Part shown: piece by piece, positions 1-6,512 of the stretch | Layout: the number at the start of each line of letters is the position of its first letter | Position numbering within the stretch: the first letter of the stretch is position 1 | Assembly (NCBI GenBank): GCA_016840825.1 | Contig: JAEORN010000313.1 | Coordinates: 1-6,512, forward strand | Reading direction: 5' to 3' | Origin: Candidatus Thorarchaeota archaeon | GTDB taxonomy: Archaea > Asgardarchaeota > Thorarchaeia > Thorarchaeales > Thorarchaeaceae | DNA: 6,512 nucleotides | The notes under the pieces: model-generated | Databases searched by the model: none | Seen by the model: the letters and a program-made list of their open reading frames with translations, nothing else | What the model was told of the DNA's origin: nothing | Position numbers and translations under genes: made by a program

Positions 1-2301
1 AGAGATGTTGTAAGAGTAATAACTCCTGGAACAGTTCTGGAAAGGTCTATGCTCGAAGACTCTACTACTAACTATCTAACAGCACTAATTGATGATAGTG
101 GAAAGACCGGAATTGCATCGGTCGACGTTTCTACTGGAGAATTCCTGGCAACGCAAATAGAGGGATCTCCAGAGAGCGAACTTGTAATGAATGAGGTTGG
201 TAGATTATCTCCTTCTGAGATACTACTTCCTGATGGATTGTCTAAATCAATTACGTACAAAACGCTACAAGAAACAGGGATTCATATAACTCTCAGGAAT
301 GATCTAGATTTCTCAGCAGCAAATGCAGAAGCACTACTCAAAGAACAATATGGAGTCTCGATGATTGATGGCTTCGGGATTGCAGATAAACAGGTATCTC
401 TTGGTGCGGTTGGAGCTATTCTTGCCTATCTACAGACCGTTCACAAGACTAGTAAGATCTCACTCTCAGGGCTCAGGACATATACAATTGAAACCCATAT
501 GGTCGTTGATACTCAAACTCAGAGAAATCTAGAACTGATTAGGAATGCCAGAGATGGAACTACACGCGGTACGCTTCTCAGTATCCTATCAAAGACAGTT
601 ACACCAATGGGAAAGCGTAAACTGAAGCAATGGATTCTACAACCCCTAAGAGACGTTGATGCAATTGAGATGAGATTAGATGCTGTAGAGGAGCTAGCTC
701 GCAATGCACTGACTCGACAGGGGATTGCCAGTAGCCTCAGGGATGTTGGAGACCTTGAGAGAACTACAAGTAGAATTGTCTTCGGAACATCAAATGCGCG
801 AGACCTCCTTGGCCTGAGGAATTCTCTTGCGAAGTTACCAGTTGCCAAAGAAGCACTCTCTTCTTGTTCGAGTAAGATAATACAGGACTCTGCAGACTCC
901 ATTGATCCATTGACTGAACTTCATGCTACACTAAAATCAGCAGTTCTAGAAGATCCTCCAGTGTCGGTTCGCGATGGCGGGATGATAAAGAAAGGATTTA
1001 GTCAAGCCCTAGATTCTTTGAAGGAAACTATAGCTTCTGACAAGAAATGGATAGCATCCCTTCAAGAAACTGAAAGAAGGAGAACGGGTATCAAATCATT
1101 GAAAGTCGGGTTCAATAAGGTCTTTGGATATTATATTGAGATCACACGATCAAACCTGAATATGGTACCTCGGGAGTATGAGAGAAAGCAAACCCTGGCA
1201 AATGCTGAGAGATTCATAACTCCTGATCTTAAGGAGAAAGAATCTGCAGTACTTGCGGGGGAGGAGCGTATCAATAAACTCGAGTTCGAAATCTACGAGG
1301 AACTACGTGAGCAAGTTCGAGATGCATCAGGCAAGTTACGTCAAATATCGACCGCAATAGCAGTTGCAGATGTATTGGTTTCTCTGTCCGAAGTCGCTGT
1401 AACAAGAAGATACAGCAGACCGACCCTCACTTCAGGCACTCGAATCAAAATCATAGACGGTAGACATGCTGCACTTGAGGTAATGCTTGGTCCGAATGAG
1501 TTCGTGCCAAACAGTGTTGAAATCGGTGATGGTGGCACTACACTGATAATCGTTACAGGACCAAACATGGCAGGAAAGTCGACATGGATGAGACAGTGCG
1601 CACTCATTGTTCTTCTCGCGCAAATGGGTTCATTTGTGCCAGCCAAGAGTGCTGAGATTGGTCTAGTAGATAGAATTTTCACAAGAGTAGGAGCATTTGA
1701 TGACCTCACAGCTCGTCAGAGTACATTCATGGTTGAGATGATAGAGACTGCAAACATTCTCAATAATGCCACAGACAAGAGCCTAGTCATCTTGGATGAG
1801 ATTGGCAGAGGGACCTCGACATTTGATGGAATGGCTCTTGCTTGGGCAGTCGCAGAACGCATTGTCCAAATGAAGACACGTACGCTTTTTGCCACACACT
1901 TTCATCAACTGACAGATATGGCGGCTCAGTTTCATGGCGTCAAGAACGTGCACACACTCGCGAAAGAGTCAGGCGACACCATAATCTTCTTGCATAGAGT
2001 TGTGGATGGTGGAACAGACAAGAGCTACGGTGTCCATGTTGCCGCTCTAGCAGGAGTTCCTGAATCAGTCGTTAAACGAGCTAGTCAAATCCTCCAAAAG
2101 ATAGAGAAGGAGAACAGACTCACGGTTGGAGATTCTATTCCTGATTTCAAGTCAACAGAGCAAACTAGCCTTGAATCTTTAGTCATAGAGGACCCTCTTG
2201 TTGAGAGAATAAGGCACATAGACCTAGATAGAACTACTCCAATCGATGCTCTCGTTCACTTGAGGGAGATGCAAGAGGAAGCAAAGAAGCGGAAGGAATA
2301 A
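1..2301 (+). CDS. mutS: DNA mismatch repair ATPase MutS (MutS1 type), 5' end outside window
   Basis: MutS scans DNA as a dimer, binds mispairs and small loops, and uses ATP to become a sliding clamp that recruits MutL. The frame is open from base 1: sixteen codons before the first ATG (base 49) read RDVVRVITPGTVLERS, the conserved junction between the mismatch-binding and connector domains, so the gene starts upstream and that ATG is internal. Numbering from base 1 (766 residues): connector from about 15, core/lever helices, clamp flanked by FGYYIEIT (375-382) and YERKQTLANAERF (from 393), then the ATPase domain with Walker A GPNMAGKST (520-528), the ARQSTFMVEM segment (571-580), Walker B LVILDEIGRGTSTFDG with D599/E600, and ATHFH (631-635). 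The C-terminal dimerisation helices (DPLVERI...TPIDAL) are present, so the 3' end is complete. Roughly 100 residues, including the Phe-x-Glu mismatch wedge, are missing. It ends 38 bases from the convergent transporter gene. MutS1 assignment is firm. Confidence 0.97.
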   Translation, partial: RDVVRVITPGTVLERSMLEDSTTNYLTALIDDSGKTGIASVDVSTGEFLATQIEGSPESELVMNEVGRLSPSEILLPDGLSKSITYKTLQETGIHITLRNDLDFSAANAEALLKEQYGVSMIDGFGIADKQVSLGAVGAILAYLQTVHKTSKISLSGLRTYTIETHMVVDTQTQRNLELIRNARDGTTRGTLLSILSKTVTPMGKRKLKQWILQPLRDVDAIEMRLDAVEELARNALTRQGIASSLRDVGDLERTTSRIVFGTSNARDLLGLRNSLAKLPVAKEALSSCSSKIIQDSADSIDPLTELHATLKSAVLEDPPVSVRDGGMIKKGFSQALDSLKETIASDKKWIASLQETERRRTGIKSLKVGFNKVFGYYIEITRSNLNMVPREYERKQTLANAERFITPDLKEKESAVLAGEERINKLEFEIYEELREQVRDASGKLRQISTAIAVADVLVSLSEVAVTRRYSRPTLTSGTRIKIIDGRHAALEVMLGPNEFVPNSVEIGDGGTTLIIVTGPNMAGKSTWMRQCALIVLLAQMGSFVPAKSAEIGLVDRIFTRVGAFDDLTARQSTFMVEMIETANILNNATDKSLVILDEIGRGTSTFDGMALAWAVAERIVQMKTRTLFATHFHQLTDMAAQFHGVKNVHTLAKESGDTIIFLHRVVDGGTDKSYGVHVAALAGVPESVVKRASQILQKIEKENRLTVGDSIPDFKSTEQTSLESLVIEDPLVERIRHIDLDRTTPIDALVHLREMQEEAKKRKE

Positions 2302-2339
2302 TCGCTGCTTTGATTGCAAATACACAAACCGATGAGCCA

Positions 2340-3743
2340 TCAACCAGTTTCTATGGCTTTCTTTGGAGTCCTTAGCTCTGCTTCAAGTTCTTCAATATTC
2401 ACTCTTGGTTCTATGCTCTTGGTCGCGAGTATTCCAAGTATAATGAAATTGAGAATAATGGCTCCAAGAATTAGTGGGACACCTTCGTAATACGTATAGA
2501 TGAAACCTGAAAAGATAGGTGCAATTGTGCCAACAAGCAAGACTAGAAGCGTTGACAGCCCTAGCATCTTCCCTAAGTCTGCTCGCGGCAGAGATTTCTG
2601 GATATAGGCATTCATGGTGGTTGCCCAGAGATTGTCATTGGTCGATTTCATCGCCGTGGCAATGAACGCAAGCGAGAGAATTACTCCGAGACCAGGATAG
2701 ATGCTATCGAGCGTGGCAACCCATTCCACTGGTGCAACATATTTTACATATTGTGCAATGATCAAGAGACCAAGTGCAAGAGGCATTACAGAATACACTG
2801 CAATTGTGATTCTCTTTCCACCTTTCTTATCAAATGCACGTCCGAGCAGAAGGGTTAATGGTACAGACAATGCAAGGGTAATCAGCATCATGAGGAAAAT
2901 CTGGCCAATATTGAACTCTAGAGTTTCATTAACATAGAATAAGCTTGAGAAACCATACATATTATCACTCAGGGCATCTATCATCATAACTGCAACAAAG
3001 ATAGGAAACACTCTAATCAGTAATTTCAGGCCGCGCTTGCTCTCTGAAATAAAATCCCTAATGATTGATGCGTGTCGATCCCTCTCTGGTATTGGGGTCG
3101 ATTCCAACCATATCAACCGAATAATGGTAGTAGCTAGGTATCCAACTGCGCCGATGAAAAAGATCGTTCGCATTATCTGAATAAATGCCCATCCATAGTT
3201 GAACATTATACCCATCGCAAAGAGAGGACCTAGACCGAATAGAGCTCCCAGAGTGAAAAGACTAACTGCGACCCCTCCATATTTTCTATCGATGACTTGG
3301 AAAATGTAAGCAGTACCCCCTTGACCTGTGAAGTTTGACGCTGCAAGTGTAAGGAGCCCCATTGCTACAATCTCGATTCGGTCAGCAAATGAGAGAATGA
3401 GAAAACCAATCCCATTAATCACCATAGTAATGATAGCGAGGTTTCTACGATTGTAGTTATCTGCAAGATAACTTGCAACTAATGTCCCGATTAGCGTTAC
3501 TATGGTCATTGAAGAAAAGAGAACACCCAGAATGAGGTAAGGGATTCCCAAGTCTCGAAGAAAGAGACTCAGGAAGTTCCAAACAACATTTAGACTAGCC
3601 ATAATCCAGTTTGTTATTATGAAGACTCTGAAGTTCTTGTTTGCCATCAGACTCCGGACCGAGTGACTCCAAGAATCATCGGCAACTTGCTCGAGAGGTA
3701 CTTGGGGAGTTCCTGTAGTTACATCATTCAGGTCTTCGCTCAA
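2340..3743 (-). CDS. Major facilitator superfamily (MFS) transporter
   Basis: This is a probable secondary transporter or efflux protein of the cytoplasmic membrane; the substrate cannot be read from the sequence. The 467-residue product has about 12 hydrophobic segments in two halves (first helix about 38-62, sixth about 186-213, a hydrophilic loop about 214-241, seventh from about 242, twelfth about 421-441) and a charged C-terminal tail. The loop after helix 2 carries an MFS motif A variant (GTLVASYLADNYNRR, 86-100), and the equivalent loop after helix 8 repeats it as GRAFDKKGGKR (301-311). The long first start is TTG at 3743, preceded by a weak GGAAGA 10 bases upstream. No longer start is possible because TGA lies in frame three codons upstream. 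An ATG at 3647 (residue 33), with GGAG four bases before it, would give a shorter protein that still keeps every helix. The aldo/keto reductase gene lies 118 bases upstream on the same strand, too far to assume an operon. The fold is confident; start and substrate are not. Confidence 0.9.
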   Translation of the reverse strand: MSEDLNDVTTGTPQVPLEQVADDSWSHSVRSLMANKNFRVFIITNWIMASLNVVWNFLSLFLRDLGIPYLILGVLFSSMTIVTLIGTLVASYLADNYNRRNLAIITMVINGIGFLILSFADRIEIVAMGLLTLAASNFTGQGGTAYIFQVIDRKYGGVAVSLFTLGALFGLGPLFAMGIMFNYGWAFIQIMRTIFFIGAVGYLATTIIRLIWLESTPIPERDRHASIIRDFISESKRGLKLLIRVFPIFVAVMMIDALSDNMYGFSSLFYVNETLEFNIGQIFLMMLITLALSVPLTLLLGRAFDKKGGKRITIAVYSVMPLALGLLIIAQYVKYVAPVEWVATLDSIYPGLGVILSLAFIATAMKSTNDNLWATTMNAYIQKSLPRADLGKMLGLSTLLVLLVGTIAPIFSGFIYTYYEGVPLILGAIILNFIILGILATKSIEPRVNIEELEAELRTPKKAIETG

Positions 3744-3861
3744 AAGATTTCATTCTTCCATGGTGGCTGTTTTCTTGCTTAAGATAATCAGATTGACTTA
3801 TGCCAGTTTAATGAATATGATGATGAACGCATCGAGATGAGAGGGAAATACGCAAAGTCGT

Positions 3862-5004
3862 TTATTTTGCCGAAAGAATGTCATGTGCTTTCTTTAGTTG
3901 CTCTATAATGTCAATACCTTGTGGACACTTCTCCAGGCATTCTCCGCATTCTTCGCAAGCAGAGGCATCCTTTCCTTGAGCCCATGGAGTCTTTCCAATC
4001 ATTGAATAGTATGATTTTGCCTTTTCCTGATCCCCGTAGATTTGGTAACGTTGCAGCTGTTCGAATATGAAACTGATACTGACTTCATTTGGACAAGGTT
4101 GACAATACTTGCATTGAGTACAAACAAGATCACATAGTTCCTTGAATCTCCCAGATATCTTGTCAATTGATTCTCTTTCTGTCCTAGTCAGTTGATCATA
4201 ATCCTCCCGAGAGGTGATGCTAAGATTATCATTCAGCATTTCATCAGAGCCCATTCCTGATAATGCAACTGAAACATTTGGATTACTTAGAACGAACTTA
4301 AAGGCGAGATCAACATAGTTCTCACGACCGGGCGTCAGCCACTCTTTCATTTCTTCAGGAAGGCTTGTTCCAGCTAGACGTCCACCTCCGACTGACCCCA
4401 TTGATGCCACTGCCAAGCCTTTCTTACCGGCATAATTTATCATCTCATGATTGACTTGGTCTACAATATTGTACTGAACAAGCATCAATTCAAAATACCC
4501 AGAATCAATTATTTCCTTGAGAACTTCAGGCGTGTCGTGGAATGAAAATCCGAGCTGCTTTATTTTGCCTTCCTCTCTGGCTTTCAAAGCTCGTTCAATC
4601 AGATTGAGTCCCAACACCTTCTCCTCAAAGGTCTTCTTGTTGAGAGCATGGAACAAATAGAAATCCACATAGTCTTCATTCAATCTGTCAAGTTGTTCAT
4701 GTAAGTGCTGGTCGAAGTGCTCAGGTTCCGTGAACTCTTGTCGGCCTACAGGGCATTTTGTCACCAAGGTAACGCGTTCACGATAGCCATCTTTTAATGC
4801 CAATCCTAAAACCACCTCACTCTCACCCCGGTGGTATGTCCATGCGGTGTCTACGTAGTTAATGCCATTATCAATTCCTTTTCGAATTAATCTAATCGCT
4901 GCTTCCCGGTTTATCTTGCCGTCTTCGGTAGTTGGAAGACGCATACATCCAAATCCAAGGGCAGATACCTTGATACCAAGTTTTCCTAGCTTTCTATATT
5001 GCAT
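3862..5004 (-). CDS. Aldo/keto reductase with C-terminal 4Fe-4S domain (COG1453-like)
   Basis: This is a predicted cytoplasmic oxidoreductase that reduces or oxidises a carbonyl/alcohol with NAD(P)H and may exchange electrons through iron-sulfur clusters; the substrate is unknown. The N-terminal ~280 residues form the aldo/keto reductase barrel: it opens with MQYRKLGKLGIKVSALGFG, and the family tetrad is visible as D52 and Y57 (VDTAWTY), K83 (VTKCP) and H119 (YLFHAL). The cofactor-end motif SGMGSDEMLNDN follows from about 249. The tail has two cysteine groups, CTQCKYCQPCP (C295, C298, C301, C304) and CEECGECLEKCP (C350, C353, C356, C360), typical of the ferredoxin-like end of this subfamily. 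I chose ATG at 5004 (380 residues) because GAGAGG lies 7 bases before it and the family's usual N-terminus begins there. ATG at 5019 or TTG at 5022 would add five or six residues but lack a ribosome binding site. The gene diverges from the membrane gene pair to its right. Confidence 0.93.
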   Translation of the reverse strand: MQYRKLGKLGIKVSALGFGCMRLPTTEDGKINREAAIRLIRKGIDNGINYVDTAWTYHRGESEVVLGLALKDGYRERVTLVTKCPVGRQEFTEPEHFDQHLHEQLDRLNEDYVDFYLFHALNKKTFEEKVLGLNLIERALKAREEGKIKQLGFSFHDTPEVLKEIIDSGYFELMLVQYNIVDQVNHEMINYAGKKGLAVASMGSVGGGRLAGTSLPEEMKEWLTPGRENYVDLAFKFVLSNPNVSVALSGMGSDEMLNDNLSITSREDYDQLTRTERESIDKISGRFKELCDLVCTQCKYCQPCPNEVSISFIFEQLQRYQIYGDQEKAKSYYSMIGKTPWAQGKDASACEECGECLEKCPQGIDIIEQLKKAHDILSAK

Positions 5005-5011
5005 GCTGTTT

Positions 5012-5017
5012 CCTCTC
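5012..5017 (-). promoter_or_regulatory. Ribosome binding site of the aldo/keto reductase gene
   Basis: On the minus strand GAGAGG stands 7 bases before the ATG at 5004. It decides the start: the alternatives at 5019 and 5022 lie upstream of this site and have no comparable motif before them. Confidence 0.7.
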
Positions 5018-5145
5018 ATCAATATGTTTTCGTTCTATGACTTGCGCCTGTTAAGTTCACGGGTTTTCGCGATTTTCTGTTGAAAGCGTATCAGTTTGAG
5101 AATTGGAGTACGATCGCAGAAGGATTGTTTACTTAGGCACTAGAA

Positions 5146-5182
5146 ACTGCAAAGCAATCTCGACTGAATTTCTTTGTGCAGT
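5146..5182. repeat. Imperfect inverted repeat in the divergent intergenic region
   Basis: ACTGCAAAG (5146-5154) is mirrored by CTTTGTGCAGT (5172-5182). Six terminal pairs (ACTGCA/TGCAGT) are perfect and three more (AAG/CTT) follow after a two-base bulge, with 17 bases between the arms. It could be an operator or a weak hairpin, or simply chance; there is no T-run to make it a terminator and it is far from either stop codon. Confidence 0.3.
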
Positions 5183-5293
5183 AAGATAAGTTAAGACCAA
5201 TAAATTATTCTTAGGTTTGAATGAGAATCTAATACCAAATCCTTGTGAAAGTTGTCGGAATATTCAAATTTCACATAAAATGAATTGGCAAAC

Positions 5294-5298
5294 GGAGG
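5294..5298 (+). promoter_or_regulatory. Ribosome binding site of the 185-residue membrane protein gene
   Basis: GGAGG lies 9 bases before the GTG at 5308. This strong match fixes the GTG as the start, even though no ATG is available at the head of this frame, and it shows that the organism uses Shine-Dalgarno-led initiation. Confidence 0.75.
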
Positions 5299-5307
5299 AA
5301 AGAAAAA

Positions 5308-5865
5308 GTGAGTCCGATAGAAATTACAGGTATTCTGGGCTTTGCTTTTCTCCTTTTCAGAATCTGGCTTGTTGAAATCAAGTTGACTGATGAACTCCAA
5401 TTTAGACGAAGATACTTCAGCCGGTTTTTTACATATTATACAGCTCTCGCCCTCGTTTTTGGTCTGAGCTTCTATCCCTTGAATGTAATGGTAATGATAG
5501 CTTTCCCAATTATCCTTGTGACTTCTATATGGGACATCAATTTTTACCGCAGATTCAAAACTCAAACATATTGGGCAAAGAACCGAGGTTGGGTTCTAGT
5601 TGAAAGACTAACGCTACATCCTCCAGTTGTCATAGTAGCCTTATTCATGATTTTCAATGATGCTAGGAATTTCATACAGCCTCCGAATCTGCTTCTGATG
5701 ATGTTAGATGCGCTTGTGCTTTTCCTTCCATTCTTTCTACTTGATGCAAGGTGGACACGACGTTACAAATGGCCTGAAGCTCTAATCGTAATCGGACTAA
5801 TGGTTGCATCTGGTGCATCGTTACTCCTTGCAGAAGCAATTCTTTGGGGTGTTCCACTTTGGTAA
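5308..5865 (+). CDS. Unrecognised six-helix membrane protein, 185 residues
   Basis: I do not recognise this family. The product is strongly hydrophobic with about six membrane segments at roughly 5-22, 41-57, 59-75, 105-117, 127-146 and 158-179. Between them sit short basic loops: FRRRYFSR (32-39), FYRRFKTQ (79-86) and RWTRRYKW (148-155). Acidic or polar residues at helix ends that could matter include D76, E99, H104, D118, D134 and D146. There is no signal peptide and no soluble domain. The start is GTG with GGAGG 9 bases upstream. The stop overlaps the start of the next gene, a GT87-like glycosyltransferase, by 7 bases, so the two are almost certainly cotranscribed and probably translationally coupled. 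By context it may assist that enzyme, handle a lipid-linked sugar, or act elsewhere in surface glycan assembly; this is inference from position only. That it is a real gene is supported by the ribosome binding site, the even helix spacing and the overlap. Confidence 0.82.
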   Translation: MSPIEITGILGFAFLLFRIWLVEIKLTDELQFRRRYFSRFFTYYTALALVFGLSFYPLNVMVMIAFPIILVTSIWDINFYRRFKTQTYWAKNRGWVLVERLTLHPPVVIVALFMIFNDARNFIQPPNLLLMMLDALVLFLPFFLLDARWTRRYKWPEALIVIGLMVASGASLLLAEAILWGVPLW

Positions 5866-6512
5866 ATGAGATAGAAGCATCACATGACTCATTCTTGGAA
5901 TACTTCAAGAAATCACAGCTACTAAAAATTGGCCTAGCTTTCAATCTCATTTACTTTGCTTGTGTAATTCTAGGAATGATCTATTTTCTCACTGAGGGGA
6001 CTCTCTTTGAAACTGTCTTTACTGTGGACTTTCGAGTTTTCTATGAAGCTGGTCATGTATTCGTCACCAATCCAAGCGAAATCTACTCAGTCAATCCAAA
6101 TGGATTGCCATTCAGATACTTCCCTTCATTTGCCGCATATATGGCAATATTCACAGGTATTCCATTACTAACACTCTACTTAATCAACATCACGCTGATG
6201 ATGATATGTAATCTAGGCATAGTCTATTTTGTATATCAAGTGAGCCAACAAAAGGGAGTAACCACTTCCACAAAGAATTTTGAAAGAACACTACTCTTTG
6301 TTTTCATTGCGCCTCAGCACATTGTCAATATCATGTTTGGACAAATCACACAGCTAGCTATACTTCTAGCTCTGATCGTGCTGTTTCTATTGCAGTCTTC
6401 AAATCATGACTCGCTAGGGTGGTTTTTTATTACGGGGATACTAATCGGACTAGCAGCGACCCTCAAACCTTTCTTTCTAGTATTCATTCCTTTTATGGTT
6501 CCAATAACTGTA
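5859..6512 (+). CDS. GT87/DUF2029-like membrane glycosyltransferase, 3' end outside window
   Basis: The frame runs open to the right edge (218 residues seen). GT87 enzymes are integral membrane GT-C glycosyltransferases that move a sugar, often mannose, from a polyprenyl phosphate carrier onto a lipid or glycan outside the membrane. Support: a first helix (about 21-44); then an outer loop with VDFRVFYEAG, where D57 sits at the place of the catalytic Asp of GT-C enzymes; NPSEIYSVNP and FRYFPSFAAY (85-94), typical of the family's loop; a later helix with FGQITQLAILLAL (160-172); and GLAATLKPFF (197-206), matching the family's Lys-Pro motif. Usual length is about 400 residues, so about half is present. 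The start is inferred as TTG at 5859, overlapping the previous stop by 7 bases, with a weak GGGGTG at 5846-5851. The first in-frame ATG (5976) would cut the first helix in half, and ATG at 5866 is in another frame and stops after two codons. Subfamily and acceptor are unknown. Confidence 0.83.
   Translation, partial: MVNEIEASHDSFLEYFKKSQLLKIGLAFNLIYFACVILGMIYFLTEGTLFETVFTVDFRVFYEAGHVFVTNPSEIYSVNPNGLPFRYFPSFAAYMAIFTGIPLLTLYLINITLMMICNLGIVYFVYQVSQQKGVTTSTKNFERTLLFVFIAPQHIVNIMFGQITQLAILLALIVLFLLQSSNHDSLGWFFITGILIGLAATLKPFFLVFIPFMVPITV
5862..5954. repeat. Perfect 11-base inverted repeat around the glycosyltransferase start
   Basis: GTAAATGAGAT (5862-5872) is the exact reverse complement of ATCTCATTTAC (5944-5954), with 71 bases between. 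In the mRNA the arms could pair and hide codons 2-5 of the glycosyltransferase, just after its inferred TTG start. An 11-base match at this distance is only mildly unlikely by chance, so a regulatory role is a weak inference. Confidence 0.35.

Larger units (their letters stand above)
5023..5307. other. Divergent intergenic region between the reductase and membrane genes
   Basis: This stretch must hold the promoters for the leftward reductase gene and the rightward membrane pair. I see no convincing coding frame, tRNA or long repeat in it. Candidate AT-rich promoter elements for the + strand are AATAAATTATT around 5199-5209 and GAATATTCAAAT around 5258-5269; the second would put a transcript start close upstream of the ribosome binding site if archaeal spacing (about 25 bases) applies. 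Neither is a good consensus TATA box, and I cannot choose between them. An imperfect inverted repeat lies at 5146-5182 and is listed separately. Confidence 0.5.

Noticed and set aside
519..902. Open frame on the minus strand inside mutS
   Set aside because: It lies wholly within the certain MutS coding region, has a serine/arginine-rich composition typical of antisense frames, and has no recognisable motif.
1341..1709. Open frame on the minus strand opposite the MutS ATPase domain
   Set aside because: It is antisense to the strongly conserved Walker A region, whose codon constraint explains the lack of stops; no family features.
2302..2339. Shared terminator between the convergent mutS and transporter genes
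   Set aside because: The 38-base gap has no clear hairpin and no run of T on either strand, so I cannot support a terminator.
2701..2937. Open frame on the + strand inside the transporter gene
   Set aside because: It is antisense to transporter helices 8-10 and has no recognisable features.
3744..3861. Promoter or terminator in the gap between the reductase and transporter genes
   Set aside because: The gap is AT-rich and has pyrimidine-rich patches on the minus strand, but I see no convincing TATA-like box, -10/-35 pair or hairpin.
5191..5565. Open frame on the minus strand overlapping the 185-residue gene
   Set aside because: The + strand frame has a GGAGG site, regular membrane helices and an overlapping partner gene, while this one has none of these.
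5866..5874. ATG at 5866 as start of the last gene
   Set aside because: It is out of frame with the glycosyltransferase and reaches TAG after two codons.
5672..5950. Open frame on the minus strand across the junction of the last two genes
   Set aside because: It is antisense to two better supported + strand genes and shows no domain or ribosome binding site.

Overview
The window holds five protein genes and no RNA genes, CRISPR array or mobile element that I can see. Two genes run off the edges. The base composition is moderately AT-rich, arginine is written mostly with AGA/AGG, several genes appear to start with TTG or GTG, and two starts have clear GGAGG/GAGAGG-type ribosome binding sites. 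This fits a mesophilic prokaryote. The gene mix (bacterial-type MutS1, a ferredoxin-tailed aldo/keto reductase, a GT87-type membrane glycosyltransferase) would suit an environmental archaeon such as an Asgard/Thorarchaeota-like lineage, but this is a low-confidence guess: nothing here is a taxonomic marker and a bacterium is not excluded.

Layout. Bases 1-2301 (+) encode the mismatch repair ATPase MutS, lacking only its N-terminal mismatch-reading domain, which lies beyond the left edge. It converges, across 38 bases, with a 12-helix major facilitator superfamily transporter (3743-2340, -). Upstream of the transporter on the same strand, after a 118-base gap, is an aldo/keto reductase with a C-terminal iron-sulfur domain (5004-3862, -). 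A roughly 300-base divergent intergenic region follows. Then come two tightly coupled + strand membrane genes: an unrecognised 185-residue six-helix protein (5308-5865) and, overlapping it by 7 bases, the start of a GT87/DUF2029-like polyprenyl-phosphate-sugar-dependent glycosyltransferase (5859 to the right edge).

How they may work together. MutS, the transporter and the reductase look like independent housekeeping or metabolic genes placed side by side; I see no functional link. The only convincing operon is the last pair, where the overlap suggests translational coupling and a shared role at the membrane, probably in building a cell-surface glycan or glycolipid. That pair is the part of the window most likely to hold something undescribed, because the first protein matches no family I can name. 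I found no clear sign of a new defence, mobile or regulatory system. The remaining points of interest are start-site anomalies (an in-frame ATG cut off by TGA ahead of the transporter) and two inverted repeats.
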